Source of the DNA: Minisyncoccota bacterium
GTDB lineage: Bacteria; Patescibacteria; Paceibacteria; UBA9973; UBA918
Assembly (NCBI GenBank): GCA_021734905.1
Contig: JAIPIB010000008.1
Location: 1 to 31,742, forward strand
Direction: 5' to 3'
Length of the DNA: 31,742 bases
Position numbers and translations under genes: made by a program
The notes under the pieces: model-generated
What the model saw: the letters and a program-made list of their open reading frames with translations, nothing else
What the model was told of the DNA's origin: nothing
The model's database searches: none
In this document: positions 13,251 through 19,913 of the stretch, one piece after another
Numbering within the stretch: the stretch's first letter is position 1
Layout of the letters: every line of letters starts with the position of its first letter

Positions 13251-15065
13251 ATGTGTGGAATATTTGGATATGTAGGGACACGAACAGCTGAACCGCTTCT
13301 TATTGAAGGGTTGAGAACTCTAGAATATCGTGGCTACGACTCTGCAGGTGTCTATATACCCGGACATGGTTCGATTAAAGCTGCAGGTCCAATAGACAAC
13401 TTAGCGAAAAAAATCTCAAGTACTATTTCTGGTACTTCTGGTATAGCCCATACAAGATGGGCAACACATGGTGCACCAACAGAGCTCAATGCACATCCGC
13501 ACTCTGACATGAGTGGTGCCGTGTGGATTGTTCATAATGGAATTATAGAAAATTATCGAGAGTTGAGGGAAGGCCTACAGGTAAGCGGCATAACATTTGA
13601 AAGTGATACTGATACAGAAGTACTCGCGAAGCTTATTGGTAGTTTTAATTATGGAGATTTACATGAAGCTGTGCGAAAAGCACTACAAGTGGTGAGAGGG
13701 ACATACGGCATTGCTGTTTTGAGTGAGCAAGCGCCTCACGAGATTATTGTCGTCCGAATGGGGAGTCCAATTGTGCTCGGTATAGGACTTGACGGAAATT
13801 TTGTTTCCTCCGATGCTTCAGCTCTATTGGCGCACACAAAAGATGTCGTGTACCTCGATGATGGTGATGTTGCTGTTATTACAAAAGAAGGATACAACAT
13901 TGTCACACTGCATGGTGAATCGAAGGAGAAAACTCCTGAAAAGATTGAGTGGGATATTGAGTCAATTCAAAAGAAAGGGTATGACCATTTTCTTTTGAAG
14001 GAGATTATGGAAATTCCTGAGACCATTGAGAATACCATTCGGGGAAGACTGGTTGTTGAAAAAGGGAGAGCAAAATTAGGAGGACTAGAAAACGTTCTTC
14101 CAGAACTCGCTGCCATAGACCGACTTATGGTCGTGGCTTGTGGTTCAGCGGCGTACGCTGGTCAGGTCGGGAAGTATATGATTGAAGAGTATGCTGGACT
14201 TCCAGTAGATGTAGAGCTTGGTAGTGAATTCCGGTATCGTACAGTTATCCCACACAAGAACAGCGCTCTCCTTGCTGTAACACAGTCAGGAGAGACAGCC
14301 GACACACTTGCTTCAATTCGGAAAGGGAAGGATTTAGGATTACTCACACTCGGTATGGTGAATGTCGTTGGTTCGACGATCGCTCGCGAGGCAGATGCAG
14401 GAATTTATAATCATGCAGGACCAGAAATAAGCATCGCCTCAACAAAAGCATTTATTTCACAACTTACAGCATTTGTATTGATGACACTTCTTATTGGTCG
14501 AGAACGTGGACTCTCTCAAAAAGATGGCATAGAAATTGCCACTGCGTTGAGTTCCTTACCCGAAGCTGCAAGAAAAATTCTTGCAACAACTGAACAAATT
14601 AAACGCGTTGCTGAAAAGTATGCGAATGCTCGAGACATGATGTATATCGGAAGGAATACTCATTCAGCGATAGCGTATGAAGGCTCGCTCAAGCTCAAGG
14701 AGGTGACCTACATTCACGCTGAGGCGTATGCTGGGGGAGAACTGAAGCACGGGCCAATAGCGATGCTCGATAAGAATTTTCCTGTTGTCGCGCTGGTGCC
14801 ACACGATGCTGTGTATGAAAAAATGATTTCTAATATTGAAGAAGTAAAAGCACGAAATGCTCCAGTAATTGCCATTGCTACTGAAGGAGACACACAGATT
14901 TCTGATATTGTTGATGATGTTTTATATATTCCTAAGGTACATCCAATTGTTCAACCGATACTCTCGGTTATTCCTTTACAACTCTTTGCTTATCATATAG
15001 GTGTAAGTAAGGGTCTTAATGTTGATCGTCCACGCAATCTCGCAAAAGCTGTTACCGTTGAATAA
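13251..15065 (+). CDS. glmS: Glutamine-fructose-6-phosphate aminotransferase (isomerizing)
   Basis: The 604-residue enzyme makes glucosamine-6-phosphate from fructose-6-phosphate and glutamine, the entry to peptidoglycan and amino-sugar synthesis. The start MCGIFGYVG sets the N-terminal nucleophile Cys2, so the frame's longer upstream extension into the ABC gene is excluded. The glutaminase domain (1-220) shows EYRGYDSAG, HTRWATHG and HNGIIENY. Two SIS domains follow (CGSAAYAG, TQSGETADT, STKAF, YIGRN, LKLKEVTYIHAEAY, ELKHGP), and the C-terminus is the conserved DRPRNLAKAVTVE. TATATA at 13237-13242 lies 8 nt before the ATG, so a leaderless transcript is likely in addition to readthrough from the ABC gene. 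No glmS ribozyme is seen. Confidence 0.96.
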   Translation: MCGIFGYVGTRTAEPLLIEGLRTLEYRGYDSAGVYIPGHGSIKAAGPIDNLAKKISSTISGTSGIAHTRWATHGAPTELNAHPHSDMSGAVWIVHNGIIENYRELREGLQVSGITFESDTDTEVLAKLIGSFNYGDLHEAVRKALQVVRGTYGIAVLSEQAPHEIIVVRMGSPIVLGIGLDGNFVSSDASALLAHTKDVVYLDDGDVAVITKEGYNIVTLHGESKEKTPEKIEWDIESIQKKGYDHFLLKEIMEIPETIENTIRGRLVVEKGRAKLGGLENVLPELAAIDRLMVVACGSAAYAGQVGKYMIEEYAGLPVDVELGSEFRYRTVIPHKNSALLAVTQSGETADTLASIRKGKDLGLLTLGMVNVVGSTIAREADAGIYNHAGPEISIASTKAFISQLTAFVLMTLLIGRERGLSQKDGIEIATALSSLPEAARKILATTEQIKRVAEKYANARDMMYIGRNTHSAIAYEGSLKLKEVTYIHAEAYAGGELKHGPIAMLDKNFPVVALVPHDAVYEKMISNIEEVKARNAPVIAIATEGDTQISDIVDDVLYIPKVHPIVQPILSVIPLQLFAYHIGVSKGLNVDRPRNLAKAVTVE

Positions 15066-15127
15066 CGTGTCCGTTTGGTTAATAGTCAGTATTCATGGTG
15101 CTATACTAATGAAAACACATTGTTTAT

Positions 15128-15364
15128 ATGAGTGTTATAAAACAGAAAGATAAAATAGTTGCACAATTAGAATTACTTAACGCAGAAATGATCGCGCAGC
15201 GTTCAGTGAGGGGAGTTTTTCTGAGAGGCATTATCCATGGAGTCGGGTTTTTTACAGGGTCTGCAATCATTGCAACTATCGCTTTTGGACTCCTCAGTCC
15301 ATTCTTTGGTCAAATTGATTGGGTGCGCGACAATTTTGAACGAGGGTCATCTCTTGTGAAGTAG
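15128..15364 (+). CDS. Small membrane protein (hypothetical)
   Basis: The 78-residue product has a helical N-terminus (about 1-25, VAQLELLNAEMIAQ), a basic FLRGIIHGVGFFTGSA segment leading into one transmembrane helix (about 38-58) and a short charged tail. The arrangement (coiled coil, F-L-R-G-x-x-x-G-x-G, one helix) resembles the DUF5665-type family as I remember it, but this is not certain. TATACT at 15102-15107 provides a -10; the leader is about 14 nt without an SD. Its 3' end faces the convergent EEP gene (15400). Confidence 0.7.
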   Translation: MSVIKQKDKIVAQLELLNAEMIAQRSVRGVFLRGIIHGVGFFTGSAIIATIAFGLLSPFFGQIDWVRDNFERGSSLVK

Positions 15365-15399
15365 AGGTTGTTCAGGATCAAGGCCAGACATTGACCAAT

Positions 15400-16134
15400 T
15401 TATAGAATAGTGGCTACTACTGCCGCATGATCACTCAGGCCAAATCCAAGCCTCACGTCAGTAGCTTTGTATGGAGGTTGTGTAAAAATGTAGTCAACCA
15501 TAAATGAGTTAAAGATGCGTTCTTTACCGAGCGTTTTTCCATGACGGTGGACTTTTGCGTCTAGACTTGAAACATACGATTCTGGAATTGTATCAGTGTA
15601 GTGTTTTGTAAGCTCCGCATAGAGTGGGCTACAGCTTCTTGGGATATTAAAATCTCCACATAATACATGTGGCTCGAGCTGTGCAAGGTATGCGAGCAGG
15701 GTAACTATGTCAGTCTTTTGTTTGGTTGATGGAACAGCACCATCAGGAGTCCAAGTGAAGTGAGTCGTAGCAATCCGAAAATTATCACCGCCGATTGGTA
15801 TACAAGATTCAATTACGCCATGTAAAACTGAATTTTCAATATCATGGTGATTAAATACAGGAATTTCATTGCATGGTGTGGGGTAATAGAATGTACGAGT
15901 TTTAGTTGGTTTTGCTTGGGAACAGAGCGCGGTACCCCATTCATAATATTTCCCACGAGTTAGTTTCATGGTCATTGGAAGAAACGTGCATGAATAACCG
16001 AGTTCTTCAAGTTGGCATAGGTCAATTTTAAAAATCTCTTGGATACAAAGAATGTCAGGTAACTCTGCCTTTATGAAAGGGATCACAGAATCAAAATGTA
16101 AATCACCCTCTATATTTATCGTAATAAGTTTCAT
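15400..16134 (-). CDS. Second EEP-family phosphoesterase
   Basis: The 244-residue protein carries EEP motifs: first strand with Asn (MKLITINIEGD), metal-binding Glu (LCIQEIF, about 31-37), the THF segment (about 150), LCGDFNIP (about 180-187) and SDHAAVV at the C-terminus. It is only distantly similar to the EEP protein at 3262-4029 outside these motifs. The reading frame opens 48 bases earlier, but ATG 16134 matches the first strand of the fold. No signal peptide is present once this start is used. No SD is visible. The hairpin repeat and the tRNA-Ser gene lie immediately upstream. Confidence 0.82.
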   Translation of the reverse strand: MKLITINIEGDLHFDSVIPFIKAELPDILCIQEIFKIDLCQLEELGYSCTFLPMTMKLTRGKYYEWGTALCSQAKPTKTRTFYYPTPCNEIPVFNHHDIENSVLHGVIESCIPIGGDNFRIATTHFTWTPDGAVPSTKQKTDIVTLLAYLAQLEPHVLCGDFNIPRSCSPLYAELTKHYTDTIPESYVSSLDAKVHRHGKTLGKERIFNSFMVDYIFTQPPYKATDVRLGFGLSDHAAVVATIL

Positions 16135-16175
16135 AAACGCTACATTTTTAACTAAAATGTACAAAGTAAAGTTTC

Positions 16176-16258
16176 CTGACACGTTCAGTATAGGTTGTCG
16201 CTATTTCTCATCCTTCAGAATAGCTGGCAACCTTTTCAAATCTCCTCTATCTCGAATT
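16176..16258. repeat. Hairpin repeat and inverted tRNA-Ser 3'-end copy
   Basis: A CTGA/TCAG hairpin (16176-16188), a long hairpin (16193-16232, GGTTGTCGCTATTTCT with AGAATAGCTGGCAACC) and TTCAAATCTCC (16235-16245), the inverse of tRNA-Ser positions 16286-16296 with weaker similarity continuing to 16258. The long hairpin shares TTGTCGCTATT and AATAGCTGGCAA with 9687-9729, but the outer pairs differ (GG/CC here, CC/GG there) and remain paired. Confidence 0.75.
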
Positions 16259-16276
16259 CTCGCGGAACTCGAATTG

Positions 16277-16363
16277 CGGAAGAGGGGAGATTTGAACTCC
16301 CGATCGGATCTCTCCGATGCCGGTTTTCGAAACCGGTGCAATAAACCACTATGCGACTCTTCC
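16277..16363 (-). tRNA. tRNA-Ser(CGA)
   Basis: Minus-strand class II cloverleaf: acceptor GGAAGAG/CTCTTCC, anticodon arm CCGGT-TTCGAAA-ACCGG with anticodon CGA, long variable arm with CGGA/TCCG, T arm GGGAG-TTCAAAT-CTCCC, discriminator G. CCA is not encoded. Confidence 0.95.
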
Positions 16364-16439
16364 ATGGCCCTAAAATTTTATAGGCACCTATAAACTAGCA
16401 TTTTTGGCAATTTTTCGGTAGTATAGCGTCACATTATTG

Positions 16440-16600
16440 AATGTTAGTAAATGCCTTCAGTAATGATCCGGCCCTATCGGTTGACGCTGAAATTTGTATG
16501 ATGCAGAGCAGCATAACAAGCAAACTGCTTTGCTTGTGAACAGATTTCAGAATCGGAGCATGTTGCTCTGCAACGGCGAGATGGGGTCGCAGAATTTCCA
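16440..16600. repeat. Degenerate hairpin repeat upstream of tRNA-Glu
   Basis: The gene-free stretch 16364-16692 contains TTGACGCTGAAATTTG (from about 16480), weakly matching the TTGTCGCT arm of the repeat, with GATTTCAG as its partner near 16545. Inside are AAGCAAACTGCTTTGCTT and GCAGAGCAGC hairpins. GGCCCTATCGG near 16471 resembles the tRNA-Glu 5' end (GGCCCCATCGTC), and GAGATGGGGTCG near 16580 resembles its inverse. No protein gene is supported. Confidence 0.45.
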
Positions 16601-16692
16601 TAGGAAATATCTGTGACTAGGACAATAAAAAGTTTTCATTAATGAAAACCCATACAATGTCCCAAGCAGTAGTTCAAGTACAAAAAATATTC

Positions 16693-16764
16693 GGCCCCAT
16701 CGTCTAACGGTTAGGACATCAGGTTTTCATCCTGGAAATCGGAGTTCGATTCTCCGTGGGGTCA
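16693..16764 (+). tRNA. tRNA-Glu(UUC)
   Basis: Complete cloverleaf: acceptor GGCCCCA/TGGGGTC (one G-T pair), D stem GTCT/GGAC, anticodon stem TCAGG/CCTGG, loop TTTTCAT with anticodon TTC, T arm CGGAG-TTCGATT-CTCCG, discriminator A. CCA is not encoded. Its 3' half recurs in inverted form at 16847, 17016 and 17781. Confidence 0.95.
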
Positions 16765-16772
16765 CAGTTGAC

Positions 16773-16821
16773 AAAACAAAAAGCCATTGTCTAATTTATT
16801 TAGGCAATGGCTTTTTGTTTT
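16773..16821 (+). terminator. Terminator after tRNA-Glu
   Basis: A perfect 17-bp stem (AAAACAAAAAGCCATTG with its complement) around a 15-nt loop, ending in CTTTTTGTTTT. Confidence 0.85.
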
Positions 16822-16846
16822 AGTGCGCAAACTGCTTTGTGCACGG

Positions 16847-17110
16847 GTCAACTGTGAGGTCGGAGGCATATTTCAAGACCTTCTGCAGGGCTTGAAATAG
16901 CCGAGACGAGGTCGAAAAGTGCTTAGTACAAATTTGTTTGCAATACAAATTTTACTTAGCAACTTGTGACCACAAGATGCATGCCACGCAGATCTCTTTG
17001 CTTGCGCGCCATCATGATCCCACGAGTAAGAGTGTACACACACTCTTACGTGAGAATCGAAGCTGTTGCCAGATATTTTTGGAGCGAACAGCCGAACAAA
17101 ATATTCTGAA
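16847..17110. repeat. Composite hairpin block with inverted tRNA-Glu pieces
   Basis: GTCAACTGTGA (16847-16857) is the inverse of the tRNA-Glu 3' terminus and flank (16762-16772). Then come a hairpin TATTTCAAG/CTTGAAATA (16869-16899), the conserved block CGAGGTCGAAAAGTGCTTA, a hairpin AAATTTG/CAAATTT (16930-16952) and TTAGCAACTTGTGACCA. On the opposite strand this matches the 9786-9890 block part for part, with different stem sequences. GATCCCACG (17016-17024) and GAGAATCGAA (17052-17061) together equal the inverse of the tRNA-Glu T arm and acceptor, split by a 9-bp hairpin (17027-17048). A long hairpin (TTGCCAGATATTTTT ... AAAATATTCTGAA) follows. No gene is supported in 16765-17297. Confidence 0.75.
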
Positions 17111-17232
17111 CGAATACTGCGCATGTAATGAAAAATTCCCTGGTAAGAACACCGAGGTCCGATCTAGGGGGCCAAAGTTTTCCTTAAAAAAGTCCAACGT
17201 ACGAAAGCTACTTGTTTAAGTAAGTATAAATA

Positions 17233-17255
17233 TTTTGTTGCAAAATTCAACAAAA
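17233..17255. promoter_or_regulatory. Inverted repeat upstream of the 57-residue gene
   Basis: TTTTGTTG-7 nt-CAACAAAA, eight-base arms centred 54 bp upstream of the ATG at 17298. It could be an operator or an mRNA hairpin; no confident -35/-10 pair was placed around it. Confidence 0.4.
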
Positions 17256-17297
17256 TAATCTACCTTATACAAGGAAGAACAAACGAGGAGAAGTGTC

Positions 17298-17471
17298 ATG
17301 ACAATGAGTCTTGATGAGCTGTTGCATCGAGCACAGGCAATCGAGGTTGATGATGAGACAATCAAAAAAATGGAGGAACGGCTTCGCCAGGCTGAAAGAA
17401 AATTTGTAACAGAACGGCAACTCAGGGAAGTTGATCCAAGAGGTTTCCTCGAGTACCAGTACGTCGTATGA
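17298..17471 (+). CDS. Small helical hypothetical protein with SD
   Basis: I do not recognise the 57-residue product. It is almost entirely helical and charged: MSLDELLHRAQAIEVDD, then a heptad-like KKMEERLRQAERKFVTERQL segment, ending DPRGFLEYQYVV. A soluble coiled coil is predicted. GAGGAG lies eight bases before the ATG, and a clean terminator follows 18 bp after the stop. It lies between two inverted copies of the tRNA-Glu 3' end (17016 and 17781) and so may be cargo of a tRNA-linked island, which is inference. A minus-strand frame covers the same bases but has no SD. Confidence 0.65.
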   Translation: MTMSLDELLHRAQAIEVDDETIKKMEERLRQAERKFVTERQLREVDPRGFLEYQYVV

Positions 17472-17488
17472 AAATCTTGTACCAAAGT

Positions 17489-17512
17489 AAAACGGACCCG
17501 AGGGTCCGTTTT
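17489..17512 (+). terminator. Terminator after the 57-residue gene
   Basis: Perfect 11-bp stem AAAACGGACCC/GGGTCCGTTTT around a tight loop; A and T tracts on both sides would allow action in both directions. Confidence 0.85.
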
Positions 17513-17578
17513 CTTGTCTCTTCCAGAAAACCATGCCCGGAGCGTGCGTCTCCAACCCTCTAGAGCACGGCGAAGGGC

Positions 17579-17713
17579 GTGGATGAATGGATCTATACAC
17601 GTGTCGCTCTTATAATGCGACACGCTTTTGCCCATGAGGACCACAGTCCATTCATGCCGTTCCAGGAAACCTCGGTCGGAGCCACAGCGGAGGCCGGGGA
17701 GGAGGTCCATTAA
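17579..17713 (+). CDS. Possible short coding remnant in a GC-rich segment
   Basis: A frame open from GTG 17579 (or ATG 17615) to TAA 17713 encodes 44 or 32 residues. Codons are strongly G-first (GTG GAT GAA, GAG GAC, GCG GAG GCC), which is coding-like. No good SD is visible, and CGTGTCGC/GCGACACG forms a hairpin inside it (17599-17625). The minus strand of the same segment is also open (start at 17710) and looks protein-like (HEWTVVLMGKSVSHYK), but it would have to run antisense through the 57-residue gene. The segment 17513-17713 is richer in GC than its surroundings. I cannot decide between a small gene, a fragment and a structured RNA. Confidence 0.25.
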   Translation: MDEWIYTRVALIMRHAFAHEDHSPFMPFQETSVGATAEAGEEVH

Positions 17714-17780
17714 ACTTTAATCCACCCTCTTTCAAACAACATAACACTCGTGTTTAAACAAGAAGGATCTGTTTATCATT

Positions 17781-17842
17781 GACCCCACGAGTAATATGTT
17801 GGGAGCATATTGCGTGAGAATCGAAGCTGTTGACATATATTT
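17781..17842. repeat. Inverted tRNA-Glu 3'-end copy split by a hairpin
   Basis: GACCCCACG (17781-17789) and GAGAATCGAA (17816-17825) are exact inverses of the tRNA-Glu acceptor strand and T arm. Between them lies a hairpin TAATATG/CATATTG flanked by CACG/CGTG. The downstream 20 bases match those following the 17016 copy (AAGCTGTTG-CA--ATATTTT). Confidence 0.8.
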
Positions 17843-17901
17843 TAAGTACACGTAGAGTTAAATATGGACTCATTGAAATACTAATGCGCACAACATATAT
17901 A
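17830..17901 (+). promoter_or_regulatory. Two candidate promoters for the exported-protein operon
   Basis: TTGACA (17830-17835), 17 bp, TAGAGT (17853-17858); and TTGAAA (17873-17878), 17 bp, TATATA (17896-17901). The first starts directly in the conserved sequence after the split tRNA-Glu copy, so the repeat may supply a -35 element. Confidence 0.55.
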
Positions 17902-17965
17902 GTATGTTTTGTTCATTTACATAAAAGATTCATCCAATCGCTGCGACTCTACCAAGGAGAAAATC

Positions 17966-18820
17966 ATGAAACTACTTAATAAGATGTTCGTTGTTTCGTT
18001 TTTGGTAATCACCTTCATTTCCTCATCTTCGGTAATTGCTGGCTCTGGAATGGTGTACACAACTAATTCGACCTCATCGTGGTCAAAGCCATCGATGCCG
18101 ACGACTAGTTCGACTTCATCCAAGCCGAGCGCACCATCGCCAAAAGCAACCGTGCGTAATTCTGGCTCTGGAATGGTGTACACAACTAATTCGACCTCAT
18201 CGTGGTCAAAGCCATCGATGCCGACGACTAGTTCGACTTCATCCAAGCCGAGCGCACCATCGCCAAAAGTGAGTGTCGTGAATTCGCAGCCAACATCAAC
18301 AGCAAACACTCCAATGAGAGTCGGGGCAGTTGCTTCAGTAGTTGCTCCAATTGCAGCATCCAATATTCCTTTGGTACTAGGGAAAGATGGAGTACTTAGG
18401 AAGAATGGGATTGGCGCCATAACTGATTTACCCAAAAACAAGCCCCTTATGAACAATGCGGGGAAATTGATGGGTGAAATAGTTCACATCAACCCAAGTG
18501 GTAGTCAGCACATTACAGTAATGAATCAATTTGCTGATGATGTTGCTGCTCGTGGTGCTGCGCACGGAACGACTCAGGTAGGCGGGCTGAAAATTAATGG
18601 AATGGAACTTAGTGTCCATGACCGCATTAGTCCGCAAGGTAAGTACCTGGGAACAGATATCTCACCAAAGATCTCAACAATAAAACAGACACCTCCCACA
18701 ACCTACCGAGCAACGGTAATGACACTGAAGGATCCCGTAGCGAGGAAGGCACTTGGCAAGGCTTTGGGGAAAGTCATAATTAAGGGTGTGGTTTTCACAT
18801 ACTTTCTTTTACCAGGATAA
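17966..18820 (+). CDS. Exported protein with a recent 41-residue tandem duplication
   Basis: I do not recognise the family. The 284-residue product starts with a signal peptide (about 1-25, basic MKLLNK then a hydrophobic core ending SSSVIA). A serine/threonine/proline-rich stalk follows, made of two copies of GSGMVYTTNSTSSWSKPSMP plus TTSSTSSKPSAPSPK. It then has an A/V-rich segment and a globular part (about 130-284) with G-D-G and N-G-M-E-L turns, perhaps beta-rich. The duplicated DNA (18041-18146 and 18164-18269, 106 bp identical, period 123) implies a recent event. AAGGAGA lies six bases before ATG 17966, which fixes the start. The stalk suggests a surface-exposed or secreted protein. 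It leads a unit with the genes at 18833 and 18884. Confidence 0.75.
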   Translation: MKLLNKMFVVSFLVITFISSSSVIAGSGMVYTTNSTSSWSKPSMPTTSSTSSKPSAPSPKATVRNSGSGMVYTTNSTSSWSKPSMPTTSSTSSKPSAPSPKVSVVNSQPTSTANTPMRVGAVASVVAPIAASNIPLVLGKDGVLRKNGIGAITDLPKNKPLMNNAGKLMGEIVHINPSGSQHITVMNQFADDVAARGAAHGTTQVGGLKINGMELSVHDRISPQGKYLGTDISPKISTIKQTPPTTYRATVMTLKDPVARKALGKALGKVIIKGVVFTYFLLPG

Positions 18821-18832
18821 AGGAGGTGCATT

Positions 18833-18871
18833 ATGAAAAAGAATTTCTCAGATTTTTTCTTTTTACCATGA
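18833..18871 (+). CDS. 12-codon mini-ORF with near-perfect SD
   Basis: ATG at 18833 follows AAAGGAGGTG at ideal spacing and encodes MKKNFSDFFFLP, ending at TGA 18869-18871. Its 5' end resembles the start of the next gene (MKK) and its 3' end with the following SD (TTTTTACCA-TGAAAGGAG) resembles the end of the preceding gene (CTTTTACCA-GGATAAAGGAG, product end FLLPG). It may therefore be the scar of a deleted third exported-protein gene, keeping only start and end. A leader-peptide role is the alternative. Confidence 0.45.
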   Translation: MKKNFSDFFFLP

Positions 18872-18883
18872 AAGGAGTTCGTC

Positions 18884-19495
18884 ATGAAAAAGGTAGTAGT
18901 AATACTCTGCGTGTGCCTTACGCTCTCGAGTCCTGCAAAAGCTGACGCAGATGCAGTGGTCATGTTCGCGAATTTTGCGCAGGGACTTTATGCTTTGTTC
19001 AGTATTGTGCGAGGTCCCGCGAATCAGAATGATGCTGGTCATTTGATTCAAGCTTCTCAGGTTGAAGATCAGTGTGTGAATCAACTCAGGAGATCAGTAG
19101 AGAATTGGCCTGCAGTATGTCCTCCAAGCCTATCAAAAATGGATGCATGCAGCCGTGCCGAGTTCGGTTCTGTCTTGTGTCGCGAATTTTTGGAGGTGTA
19201 CAACGTGAAGTATTCAAATCCTGATGCTGCTTCGAAACCGCAAATGGTACTCATTGAGATGCCTCAACAAGCGGTTGAACAACAGTCGAATCAGGTCGTT
19301 GCTGAAGAGGAAGTACCGCAGGTTGAGCAAGCAGTTGAAAAAGAGCCGACGCACGAGCGAGTGAGTGTACCAAAATCTGAAACACCGCCGCTTTGGGATG
19401 GAACAGTCGCTGAGTACATGCAGTCATTGAAAGATCTTGAAAAACAACAATCGAATCAGGTTGTTGCAGAGACTGAAGTACCGCAGGTTAAGTAA
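18884..19495 (+). CDS. Exported protein with acidic, repeat-containing tail
   Basis: I do not recognise the family. The 203-residue product begins with a signal peptide (MKKVVVILCVCLTLSSPAKA, cleavage likely after AKA). It continues with a helical segment (FANFAQGLYALFSIV) and a region with four regularly placed cysteines (about 66-107: DQCVNQL, AVCPPS, DACSRAE, VLCREF) that may form disulfides outside the membrane. It ends in a low-complexity acidic tail with QQSNQVVAE-EVPQV occurring twice. AAGGAG lies before the ATG. It forms an operon with the exported gene upstream and is closed by a terminator at 19553. Both proteins could function at the cell surface, for example in host contact, but nothing in sequence proves this. 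Confidence 0.75.
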   Translation: MKKVVVILCVCLTLSSPAKADADAVVMFANFAQGLYALFSIVRGPANQNDAGHLIQASQVEDQCVNQLRRSVENWPAVCPPSLSKMDACSRAEFGSVLCREFLEVYNVKYSNPDAASKPQMVLIEMPQQAVEQQSNQVVAEEEVPQVEQAVEKEPTHERVSVPKSETPPLWDGTVAEYMQSLKDLEKQQSNQVVAETEVPQVK

Positions 19496-19552
19496 GAAGG
19501 ACGAAAGATGACCAGGGTGAAATTTTGATCAGCCGAAGTTTGTTCTTTCCCT

Positions 19553-19582
19553 GAACCGTCATTTGTGACGGTTCTTTTTTTT
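19553..19582 (+). terminator. Terminator of the exported-protein operon
   Basis: Stem GAACCGTC/GACGGTTC with a 6-nt loop, then eight T. Confidence 0.9.
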
Positions 19583-19631
19583 AAAAAAAGATAATTTAAA
19601 CCCGTAGGCTCGGCCTCCGGAATGGTAGTAG

Positions 19632-19658
19632 AAAAAACACCTATAAAGTGCTTTTTTA
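19632..19658 (-). terminator. Likely terminator after ferredoxin
   Basis: Imperfect stem AAAAAGCAC/GTGTTTTTT read on the minus strand, 13 bp past the ferredoxin stop, ending in a T run. Confidence 0.6.
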
Positions 19659-19670
19659 ATTACCTCGAAA

Positions 19671-19907
19671 TCAATTCAACTTAATAATATTCACTGGACA
19701 AGCTTCTGCTGCGTATGTGTTGTCTTTTAAGTCAGCTTCATCAATTGCTGCCACAACAATTCCATTTTTTTTCAGATCTCCGCCGACAAGGTCAGACTTA
19801 CCGTCATCGTCATTCATCTTCCAATTTTTTGGTGCCAGTAATGCGCATGAACCACATCCGATACAATCGTTCCTTTTGTGACTAATGATGATTCGTTTGA
19901 TTCCCAT
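19671..19907 (-). CDS. Small ferredoxin, one [4Fe-4S] cluster
   Basis: The 78-residue protein has the monocluster ferredoxin pattern: C15-I-G-C-G-S-C21 near the N-terminus and a fourth Cys in ACPVNIIKL near the C-terminus. The middle (KMNDDDGKSDLVGG) is the acidic loop seen in Thermotoga- and Bacillus-type ferredoxins. It carries single low-potential electrons in the cytoplasm. It begins 6 bp after the stop of the U32-family gene and is surely cotranscribed, which suggests that it serves the iron-sulfur U32 enzyme. That functional link is inference. Confidence 0.88.
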   Translation of the reverse strand: MGIKRIIISHKRNDCIGCGSCALLAPKNWKMNDDDGKSDLVGGDLKKNGIVVAAIDEADLKDNTYAAEACPVNIIKLN

Positions 19908-19913
19908 ATTATT

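Noticed and set aside
17216..17710. 164-residue minus-strand ORF
   Set aside because: Runs through the terminator and antisense to the SD-led 57-residue gene; no SD. Only its first third looks protein-like, noted as a finding.
17917..18456. 179-residue minus-strand ORF
   Set aside because: Antisense of the exported protein; its repeats only mirror the tandem duplication.
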